Assembly: GCA_017477035.1 (NCBI GenBank) | Contig: JAFUXW010000206.1 | Location: 1 to 7,791 of the forward strand | From: Alphaproteobacteria bacterium | GTDB lineage: Bacteria; Pseudomonadota; Alphaproteobacteria; RF32; CAG-239 | Direction: 5' to 3' | DNA length: 7,791 bases | Part shown: positions 1 to 5,251 of the stretch, one piece after another | Position numbering within the stretch: position 1 is the stretch's first letter | Layout: the number at the start of each line of letters is the position of its first letter | Program-made: the position numbers and the translations under genes | Notes under the pieces: generated by a model | What the model saw: the letters and a program-made list of their open reading frames with translations, nothing else | What the model was told of the DNA's origin: nothing | The model's database searches: none

Positions 1-1119
1 AGAGATTCTCGCAGAAATGTTGAGAATTTAAACTACTTTAGCAAAATAGATATTCAAACGGATGTGGTTGACGAAAATAAGGCCGATTTAAATGTCAATG
101 TAGAAGAAAAATCGACCGGATATTTTAACATAGGTGTCGGATATTCTACTACTAACGGTGCATTGTTCAGAGCGGGTGTTACCGAAAACAATTTCCGTGG
201 AAAAGGACAAGAATTAGGTTTTAATATGGGAATTTCGCAACGCAATAAAGACTATAATATCAGCTTTACCGAGCCGTATTTCCTCGGTCGTCGTTTAAGT
301 GCGGGTATTGACTTGTTTATGGAAGATCAGGATTACGAAGATGAAGCATCGTATGATACCAGAACAGTTGGCGGAAGAACCAGATTCGGTTGGAACTATA
401 CCGATGATTTGTATCATTTGGCACGCTATACATTAAGCTCATCTGATATTAAAAATGTTAAAAATAGCGCATCTGAATATGTTAAGGCCGAGAAAGGGCG
501 TGCAACTACTTCTGCAGTAGGACAAACTCTTATTTATGATAAGCGCGATAATAGCATAAATACAAAAGAAGGTTATTATTTATCGTTTGGTCATGATATT
601 GCCGGTTTGGGCGGAGATACAAAATACAATCGTTTTGATGCCAAAGCATATAATTTTTATACAGTAGCTGATTATTACACATTCAAATTTTTCACAACAG
701 GCGGTTACATAGTAGGTTATGGTGGAAAAGATATTCGTATGTCTGATAGATATTATCTTGGTGGTAATAATATGCGTGGTTTTGAAGTTGCCGGTATCGG
801 TGCCCGCGATAAAGTAACTGATGATGCTTTAGGCGGTAACTGGATGATGTATTCTGGTGTGGAAATGACATTTCCTATCGGCTTGGATGAACTTGGCATT
901 AAGGGAAGAACTTTTTGGGATATAGGTGCTTTGGGCAAACCGGATAATTATAATGCTCAAAAGATAGATTATTCTTCTAAAATCAGACAATCAATCGGTT
1001 TCGGTTTCGACTGGATGTCCCCGATGGGTAAAATCAATATTGACTTTGGTTTCCCGATTGTTAAGGAACGTTATGATGAAACTGAAGTATTCCGTCTGAA
1101 TTTCGGCACCAGTTTATAG
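1..1119 (+). CDS. bamA: Outer membrane protein assembly factor BamA (3' part; 5' end outside the window)
   Basis: BamA is the Omp85-family core of the BAM complex, which folds and inserts beta-barrel proteins into the outer membrane. The reading frame is open from base 1 and gives 372 residues, so the gene runs in from the left; the GTG at 64 lies inside the protein and is not the start. Residues 1-37 look like the end of the last POTRA domain, finishing in the typical VNVEEKSTG junction. Everything after that is the 16-strand barrel with its alternating aromatic and polar pattern. The conserved loop-6 motif, usually VRGF, appears as MRGF at residues 258-261. The barrel, about 330 residues, is shorter than the E. 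coli one, implying shorter loops. The protein ends FRLNFGTSL, with a final Leu where an aromatic residue is usual. lpxD follows after 9 bp, probably in the same mRNA. Identification is firm from motif order and context. Confidence 0.93.
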   Translation, partial: RDSRRNVENLNYFSKIDIQTDVVDENKADLNVNVEEKSTGYFNIGVGYSTTNGALFRAGVTENNFRGKGQELGFNMGISQRNKDYNISFTEPYFLGRRLSAGIDLFMEDQDYEDEASYDTRTVGGRTRFGWNYTDDLYHLARYTLSSSDIKNVKNSASEYVKAEKGRATTSAVGQTLIYDKRDNSINTKEGYYLSFGHDIAGLGGDTKYNRFDAKAYNFYTVADYYTFKFFTTGGYIVGYGGKDIRMSDRYYLGGNNMRGFEVAGIGARDKVTDDALGGNWMMYSGVEMTFPIGLDELGIKGRTFWDIGALGKPDNYNAQKIDYSSKIRQSIGFGFDWMSPMGKINIDFGFPIVKERYDETEVFRLNFGTSL

Positions 1120-1123
1120 GAGA
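1118..1123 (+). promoter_or_regulatory. Ribosome binding site of lpxD overlapping the bamA stop codon
   Basis: AGGAGA begins on the second base of the bamA TAG stop and sits 5 nt before the lpxD ATG at 1129. It fixes that start. Because the site is inside the bamA stop codon, ribosomes finishing bamA may pass directly to lpxD; this coupling is inferred. Confidence 0.8.
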
Positions 1124-1128
1124 AAAAA

Positions 1129-2142
1129 ATGGTAGACAGCACTTTTTACGAAGTGAGAGAAAATGTTACTTTGGCTGATGTAGCCAAAGTAACATCTGCT
1201 ACTTTGACTGATGAAAATAAAAAATATGAAAAAATAGCACATATTGCTACTATGGCATCTGCAACTCAGGAAGATATTTGCTTTTTTTATGATCGTAAGA
1301 AAAAAGAAAATGCGGCAAAAATTAAAGCCAAAGCTTGCGTAACTACAGAAGAATTAAAGCAGTTTGTTCCGCAAAATGTGATTGTTTTGGTTAGCGAAAA
1401 TCCGAAAGTAGCATTTATTAAGTTAAATGAGTATATGTATGCTCAAAAAAAGCCGAGTATCGGAATTGATACAACGGCAAAAATAGCAGCGAATGCAAAA
1501 ATCGGTCAAAATTGTCATATAGGCGCCAATGTGGTGATCGAAGATAATGTTGAAATTGGAGATAATTGTATAATTGAGCCAAATGCGGTTATTTGTCATG
1601 ATTGCAAAATAGGTCAAAATTGCCGTATAGGCAGTAATACTTCAATTGCTTACAGTATAATCGGTGATAATTGTTATATATATACGGGGGCCCGTATCGG
1701 TTTTGATGGTTTTGGTTTTCAGCTTATGAATTATCAGCATCATCGTATACCGCAATTAGGACGCGTTATCATTGGTAATGATGTCGAAATCGGTGCGAAT
1801 GCTTGTATTGATAGAGGAGCACTTGATGATACGATTATAGGTGATGGCTGTCGCATAGATAACTTGGTGCAAATTGCCCATAATGATAAGTTGGGGCGTG
1901 GTTGTGTAGTTGTTGCTCAAGTAGGAATTGCCGGTAGTTGCACTTTAGGCGATTTTGTGGTTTTGGGCGGACAAGTAGGTTTGGCAGACCATCTTAATAT
2001 CGGAAGCGGAGCACAAATTGCGGCGCAATCGGGCGCTATGCGTGACGTAGAAGCAGGGGCAGTGGTCATGGGTAGCCCGTGTGTTCCTTTTAAAGACTTT
2101 ATGCGTCAAGTTTCGTTTTTGCAAAGAAATTCTAAAAAATAG
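1129..2142 (+). CDS. lpxD: UDP-3-O-(3-hydroxyacyl)glucosamine N-acyltransferase LpxD
   Basis: LpxD moves a 3-hydroxyacyl chain from acyl carrier protein to the 2-amino group of UDP-3-O-acylglucosamine, the third step of lipid A synthesis, in the cytoplasm. The 337 residues match the family length (about 340). Residues 1-105 form the N-terminal uridine-binding domain. From about 110 to 315 runs a left-handed beta-helix of hexapeptide repeats such as IGQNC, IGANV and IGDNC. The diagnostic stretch GFDGFGF is at 191-197 and DRGALDDTIIG at 228-238. The catalytic His is H251 in QIAHN, equivalent to E. coli H239; H288 has the spacing of E. coli H276. A C-terminal helix (about 320-337) follows. The near-identical DNA at 1501-1524 and 1609-1632 encodes repeated IGQNC[HR]IG units. 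The N-terminal coding region holds a perfect 14-bp hairpin, described separately. The start is set by AGGAGA at 1118-1123. fabZ follows after 8 bp. Confidence 0.96.
   Translation: MVDSTFYEVRENVTLADVAKVTSATLTDENKKYEKIAHIATMASATQEDICFFYDRKKKENAAKIKAKACVTTEELKQFVPQNVIVLVSENPKVAFIKLNEYMYAQKKPSIGIDTTAKIAANAKIGQNCHIGANVVIEDNVEIGDNCIIEPNAVICHDCKIGQNCRIGSNTSIAYSIIGDNCYIYTGARIGFDGFGFQLMNYQHHRIPQLGRVIIGNDVEIGANACIDRGALDDTIIGDGCRIDNLVQIAHNDKLGRGCVVVAQVGIAGSCTLGDFVVLGGQVGLADHLNIGSGAQIAAQSGAMRDVEAGAVVMGSPCVPFKDFMRQVSFLQRNSKK
1163..1209 (+). repeat. Perfect 14-bp hairpin with a competing third arm, inside lpxD
   Basis: Arm 1 (1163-1176, ATGTTACTTTGGCT) is exactly complementary to arm 2 (1182-1195) across the 5-nt loop GATGT. 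A near copy of arm 1 lies 33 nt downstream: 1198-1213 matches 1165-1180 at 14 of 16 positions. Arm 2 can therefore also pair with 1198-1209 (10 of 12 pairs, 4-nt loop), giving two mutually exclusive hairpins. No U-run follows, so it is not a standard terminator. It starts 34 nt after the lpxD start codon and encodes the ordinary N-terminal stretch NVTLADVAKVTSATLTD. The pairing is seen directly; any regulatory role is inferred. Confidence 0.75.
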
Positions 2143-2146
2143 GTGA
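2141..2146 (+). promoter_or_regulatory. Ribosome binding site of fabZ overlapping the lpxD stop codon
   Basis: AGGTGA starts inside the lpxD TAG stop and lies 4 nt before the fabZ ATG at 2151. This repeats the layout at the bamA-lpxD junction and supports the chosen start and a shared transcript. Confidence 0.7.
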
Positions 2147-2150
2147 AAAA

Positions 2151-2594
2151 ATGGAAAATAAAATTTATAATATTGATGAAATTATGAAAATGCTTCCGCA
2201 TCGGTATCCTTTTTTACTGGTAGATAGATTGGAAGTAGAAGAAGCTGGAGTAAAAGGTGTAGGACTGAAGAATTTAACAATGAATGAATTGTTTTTTCAG
2301 GGGCATTTTCCCAATAATCCTATTATGCCTGGAGTTCTGCAAATAGAAGCAATGGCTCAAACGGCGGGTTGCATAGTGATGTGTGCTGAAGAAAATTATG
2401 CCGAAAACAAACGCAGTGTATTGTTCATGTCGGTTGATGGTGTAAAGTTTCGTAAACCTGTGCGTCCCGGTGACCAACTGAAAATGCATTTGGAAAAGAT
2501 AAGAGAACGCCGTAATATATATGTGTTTAAGGGTATTTCTATGGTCGATGGCCAAGTTGTATCAGAAGCTGAACTAACAGCAATGATTATATAA
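2151..2594 (+). CDS. fabZ: 3-hydroxyacyl-[acyl-carrier-protein] dehydratase FabZ
   Basis: FabZ removes water from 3-hydroxyacyl-ACP to give trans-2-enoyl-ACP in fatty acid elongation, in the cytoplasm. The 147-residue hotdog-fold protein has the usual family length. It opens with the conserved LPHRYPFLLVDR (15-26). The active-site segment GHFPNNPIMPGVLQIEAMAQ (51-70) carries the catalytic pair H52 and E66, equivalent to E. coli H54 and E68. KFRKPVRPGDQL follows in the second half, as in the family. Its place beside lpxD fits the known balance between lipid A and phospholipid synthesis, since both enzymes draw on 3-hydroxyacyl-ACP. It is the last gene of this operon: a strong terminator begins 25 bp after its stop codon. 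No unusual residues were seen. Confidence 0.97.
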   Translation: MENKIYNIDEIMKMLPHRYPFLLVDRLEVEEAGVKGVGLKNLTMNELFFQGHFPNNPIMPGVLQIEAMAQTAGCIVMCAEENYAENKRSVLFMSVDGVKFRKPVRPGDQLKMHLEKIRERRNIYVFKGISMVDGQVVSEAELTAMII

Positions 2595-2619
2595 AACAGT
2601 ATAGAGTGAAATGAAAAAG

Positions 2620-2653
2620 ACCTCGGTAAAAAAATACCGAGGTTATTTTTTTT
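2620..2653 (+). terminator. Intrinsic terminator of the bamA-lpxD-fabZ operon
   Basis: ACCTCGGTA (2620-2628) pairs perfectly with TACCGAGGT (2635-2643) around an A6 loop. It is followed by TA and eight T residues (2646-2653). The stem, small loop and U-tract are all textbook features. The next promoter begins only 4 bp later. Confidence 0.93.
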
Positions 2654-2657
2654 AAGC

Positions 2658-2686
2658 TTGACAAAATTAGCGGATGAGTCTAATAT
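2658..2686 (+). promoter_or_regulatory. Sigma-70-type promoter for the orphan gene at 2723
   Basis: A perfect -35 box TTGACA (2658-2663) is followed after 17 bp by the -10 box TAATAT (2681-2686); TATACT at 2684-2689 overlaps it with a less favourable 20-bp spacer. Transcription would start near 2693, leaving a leader of about 30 nt rich in A and T. By sequence it is the best housekeeping promoter in the window. Confidence 0.82.
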
Positions 2687-2722
2687 ACTCACATATTTTC
2701 TTACTTTTAATTATAAACAATT

Positions 2723-3091
2723 ATGAACGAAAACAGAAAAATGTTCGGACGCTCGTATGTCCCTGTAAAAAACACAGTCATTCTGGCCTATTTCCAGTAT
2801 GATTACGAAGGTCGGGTGTTTTACACGATGAAAGTGGTCGGCAAGCTTATCAACCGTAAGAAGCCGGTTTCCCCCGAGAATGTGGAGGTATTCGATAAGC
2901 ACAGTGCTTTCTACCTTTACTGTGATGAGCCGCTGATGACTGTTGACGGTAAACAACGTCGCCTGCCCAAAGCCGTGTTGACCTGTGCTCTGGCAGATGA
3001 TCCGAAGGAGCTTGAGAGCGCTCTGGCGAAGCTGGCCGGCGTTCTGCGGCATTCACGTCCGTTTACGGCGGTGTATAATGAAGTCCGCTAA
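2723..3091 (+). CDS. Hypothetical protein, 122 residues, orphan single-gene cassette
   Basis: I do not recognise this protein and assign no function. It is soluble in character, with no signal peptide or membrane segment, and mildly basic (20 Lys/Arg against 14 Asp/Glu). Residues 17-45 (TVILAYFQYDYEGRVFYTMK onward) look like two beta strands joined by a short turn; 8 Tyr and 6 Phe give an aromatic core. Residues 92-109 (DDPKELESALAKLAGVLR) look like one amphipathic helix. The gene lies between its own promoter (2658-2686) and terminator (3099-3132) and is expressed alone. No Shine-Dalgarno sequence precedes the ATG at 2723; an in-frame ATG at 2741 is an alternative start and also lacks one. 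G+C is 50%, reaching 60% over 2941-3060, against about 40% nearby. Leucine codons are 7 CTG, 3 CTT and 1 TTG, whereas dnaK mainly uses TTG and TTA. This suggests recent acquisition or unusual selection. A structured non-coding RNA is a less likely alternative. Confidence 0.7.
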   Translation: MNENRKMFGRSYVPVKNTVILAYFQYDYEGRVFYTMKVVGKLINRKKPVSPENVEVFDKHSAFYLYCDEPLMTVDGKQRRLPKAVLTCALADDPKELESALAKLAGVLRHSRPFTAVYNEVR

Positions 3092-3098
3092 ATCTTTT

Positions 3099-3132
3099 AC
3101 TCTCCCGACTTAAAAAGTCCGGAGAGTTTTTT
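3099..3132 (+). terminator. Intrinsic terminator after the orphan gene
   Basis: CTCTCC (3100-3105) pairs with GGAGAG (3121-3126). After one C-C mismatch, GACTT (3107-3111) pairs with AAGTC (3115-3119) around a 3-nt loop. Six T residues follow (3127-3132). The structure starts 8 nt after the stop codon and separates this gene from dnaK. Confidence 0.87.
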
Positions 3133-3156
3133 ATTTAAAATTTTTTAGCCGGAACT

Positions 3157-3187
3157 CTTGCATAGGAAAAATCGACTCCCTATATAG
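3157..3187 (+). promoter_or_regulatory. Probable heat-shock (RpoH, sigma-32) promoter of dnaK
   Basis: CTTG (3157-3160), an 18-bp spacer and CCTATATAG (3179-3187) fit the alphaproteobacterial RpoH pattern CTTG-N17/18-CYTATnT. The same bases also offer a weak sigma-70 reading, TTGCAT (3158-3163), 17 bp, TATATA (3181-3186), so basal and heat-induced transcription may share one start near 3193. AT-rich DNA lies just upstream (3127-3146). No CIRCE inverted repeat is present, so HrcA control is not indicated. The sigma assignment is inferred from the motif and the downstream gene. Confidence 0.72.
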
Positions 3188-3220
3188 AATTTTAGAAATG
3201 TAAAAAGGAGGATTTTTTCT

Positions 3221-5134
3221 ATGAGTAATAAAGTTATAGGTATTGATTTGGGAACTACCAATTCGTGTTTTGCCGTTATGGATGGTAAGGAAGCTAAGGT
3301 TTTGGAAAACTCGGAAGGTGCAAGAACAACACCTTCTATGGTTGCCTTTACCGACACCGAGCGTTTGGTCGGATATCCGGCAAAGCGTCAGGCAGTTACC
3401 AATCCGGAAAATACCTTATTTGCCATTAAAAGATTAATCGGTCGTCGTTTTGACTCGGCTGAAGTGGCAAAATTTAAAGAGCACTCACCATTTAAAATTA
3501 TTTCGGGTGATAATGGTGATGCTTGGGTTGAAGCAAAGGGGCAAAAATATGCACCATCGCAAATTTCAGCTATTGTATTGCAAAAAATTAAGGAATATGC
3601 CGAGAGTTATTTAGGTGAGAAGGTTGAAAAGGCTGTTATTACGGTTCCTGCATACTTCAACGACTCACAACGTCAGGCCACAAAAGATGCAGGTAAGATT
3701 GCAGGCTTGGAAGTTTTGCGTATTATTAACGAGCCGACAGCCGCTGCACTGGCCTATGGCTTGGATAAAAAAACTTCCGGTACGATTGTAGTTTATGACT
3801 TGGGTGGCGGTACATTCGATGTATCGATTTTGGAAATCGGTGATGGTGTGTTTGAAGTTAAAGCTACTAACGGTGATACGTTCTTGGGTGGTGAAGATTT
3901 CGACCAACGTATTGTTAACTATTTGGCAGATGAGTTCAAAAAGGAACAAGGCATTGATTTACGTTCTGATAGATTGGCTTTGCAACGTTTGAAAGAAGCT
4001 GCAGAAAAGGCTAAAATTGAACTTTCTGCTACAACACAAACCGAAGTTAATTTGCCGTTTATCACAGCTGATAGCACCGGTCCTAAACACTTAAATATTA
4101 AATTGACTAGCGCTAAACTGGAATCTTTGGTTGAAGATTTGATTGAAAAGACAGCAGCTCCATGTCAAAAGGCATTATCTGATGCTGGTTTGAAAGCCAG
4201 CGATATTAGTGAAGTTATTTTGGTTGGTGGTATGACACGTATGCCGAAAGTTCAGGAAAAAGTAAAAGAAATTTTCGGTAAAGAACCTCATAAGGGTGTT
4301 AACCCAGATGAAGTTGTGGCAGTTGGCGCAGCAATTCAGGGTGGTGTTTTAATGGGCGATGTCAAAGATGTATTGCTTTTGGATGTTACTCCGCTTTCAC
4401 TCGGTATTGAAACTTTGGGTGGCGTATTTACACGCTTAATTGATCGTAATACCACTATTCCGACCAGAAAATCACAAGTTTTCTCAACAGCTGAAGATGG
4501 TCAGACTGCAGTTACTATCCGTGTGTTCCAAGGTGAACGAGAAATTGCCGCACATAATAAGTTGCTTGGTCAATTTGATTTAGTCGGAATTCCTCCGGCG
4601 CCGCGCGGTATGCCGCAAATTGAAGTTACCTTTGATATCGACGCTAACGGTATCGTAAATGTTTCGGCTAAAGATAAGGCAACCAATAAGGAACAGGCAA
4701 TTCGTATTCAGGCTTCCGGCGGTTTGAGCGAAGATGAAATTAATAAGATGGTTAAAGATGCCGAAGCGAATGCCGAAGCCGATAAGCAAAAGAAAGAAAT
4801 CGTTGAGGCAAAGAATCGCGCCGAGGGTTTGGTTCACGAAGTTGAAAAGAACTTGAAAGAGTTTGGCGATAAAGTTTCAGATGCAGATAAAGAAAATATT
4901 AAAAAAGCTGTTGAAGATACTAAATCGGCAATGGAAAAAGAGAATCTTGAAGATTTAAAGAGCAAAACCGATGCTTTAATGCAGGCTTCTATGAAGCTTG
5001 GTGAAGCAATGTATAAATCACAACAAGCACAAGGTGCTCATGGTGCGGCTCAAGGAGCTGATACCGGTTCGGCCGGCGCTGAAGCTCCAAAAGATGATAA
5101 TGTTGTGGATGCAGACTTCGAAGAAGTAAAGTAA
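3221..5134 (+). CDS. dnaK: Molecular chaperone DnaK (Hsp70)
   Basis: DnaK is the ATP-driven cytoplasmic Hsp70. With DnaJ and GrpE it binds exposed hydrophobic segments of client proteins. The 637 residues match the Gram-negative DnaK length (E. coli 638) and numbering is almost identical. The nucleotide-binding domain spans 1-383, with IDLGTTNS (8-15), K70, P143, R151, E171 and YDLGGGTFDVSI (192-203, threonine T198 being the E. coli T199 equivalent). The hydrophobic interdomain linker VLLLDVT is at 384-390. The substrate-binding beta domain follows to about 500, then the helical lid, then a Gly/Ala/Gln-rich tail ending DADFEEVK, the usual C-terminal DnaJ/client tail. The start is set by AGGAGG (3206-3211), 9 nt before the ATG, a strong site suited to an abundant protein. 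A heat-shock-like promoter precedes it. dnaJ does not follow; the gene ends at an inverted repeat facing the convergent deoA. No key residue is missing. Confidence 0.99.
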   Translation: MSNKVIGIDLGTTNSCFAVMDGKEAKVLENSEGARTTPSMVAFTDTERLVGYPAKRQAVTNPENTLFAIKRLIGRRFDSAEVAKFKEHSPFKIISGDNGDAWVEAKGQKYAPSQISAIVLQKIKEYAESYLGEKVEKAVITVPAYFNDSQRQATKDAGKIAGLEVLRIINEPTAAALAYGLDKKTSGTIVVYDLGGGTFDVSILEIGDGVFEVKATNGDTFLGGEDFDQRIVNYLADEFKKEQGIDLRSDRLALQRLKEAAEKAKIELSATTQTEVNLPFITADSTGPKHLNIKLTSAKLESLVEDLIEKTAAPCQKALSDAGLKASDISEVILVGGMTRMPKVQEKVKEIFGKEPHKGVNPDEVVAVGAAIQGGVLMGDVKDVLLLDVTPLSLGIETLGGVFTRLIDRNTTIPTRKSQVFSTAEDGQTAVTIRVFQGEREIAAHNKLLGQFDLVGIPPAPRGMPQIEVTFDIDANGIVNVSAKDKATNKEQAIRIQASGGLSEDEINKMVKDAEANAEADKQKKEIVEAKNRAEGLVHEVEKNLKEFGDKVSDADKENIKKAVEDTKSAMEKENLEDLKSKTDALMQASMKLGEAMYKSQQAQGAHGAAQGADTGSAGAEAPKDDNVVDADFEEVK

Positions 5135-5242
5135 AAAAACGCATATAATTGCTTACTACTTGAGGGATTTCTTCTCGTGTACCGATTTTTGTACACGTCG
5201 TCGAAATCCCTCTTCGTATTAAGTTAATTCTCTGCGTTTTTT
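5134..5242. terminator. Nested inverted repeat between convergent dnaK and deoA, probable bidirectional terminator
   Basis: Three tiers of pairing nest around one centre. The outer tier is AAAAAACGCA (5134-5143) with TGCGTTTTTT (5233-5242). An imperfect AT-rich tier pairs 5147-5155 with 5220-5229. The core pairs GAGGGATTTC (5162-5171) with 5203-5212, then after an asymmetric internal loop CGTGTAC (5176-5182) with GTACACG (5191-5197) around an 8-nt loop. Each strand ends in a T-run after a GC-containing base, as expected for termination in both directions. The 10-bp and 7-bp core stems are larger than termination needs, so the core could also be a dispersed palindromic repeat or an mRNA-stabilising 3' structure. 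Confidence 0.75.
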
Positions 5243-5251
5243 GTTTATATA

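Noticed and set aside
64..66. GTG as a possible start of bamA
   Set aside because: The frame is open back to base 1 and the upstream residues (NLNYFSKIDIQTDV) fit the last POTRA domain, so the true start lies outside the window.
1501..1632. Near-identical 24-bp direct repeats at 1501-1524 and 1609-1632
   Set aside because: They encode the hexapeptide repeats of the LpxD beta-helix, which explains them fully; they are not a CRISPR or mobile repeat.
2274..2692. Minus-strand frames over fabZ and its terminator, and similar frames opposite dnaK, deoA and cdd
   Set aside because: They overlap strongly conserved genes, lack ribosome sites and have no recognisable protein character.
2711..3052. 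Open frame of 113 codons on the minus strand opposite the orphan gene, and a shorter one at 2850-3056
   Set aside because: Promoter and terminator in this interval both face the plus strand, and neither minus-strand frame has a ribosome site or promoter. They are likely antisense shadows of the GC-richer plus-strand gene.
3138..3220. CIRCE-type HrcA operator in front of dnaK
   Set aside because: No TTAGCACTC-N9-GAGTGCTAA-like inverted repeat is present between the terminator and the dnaK start.
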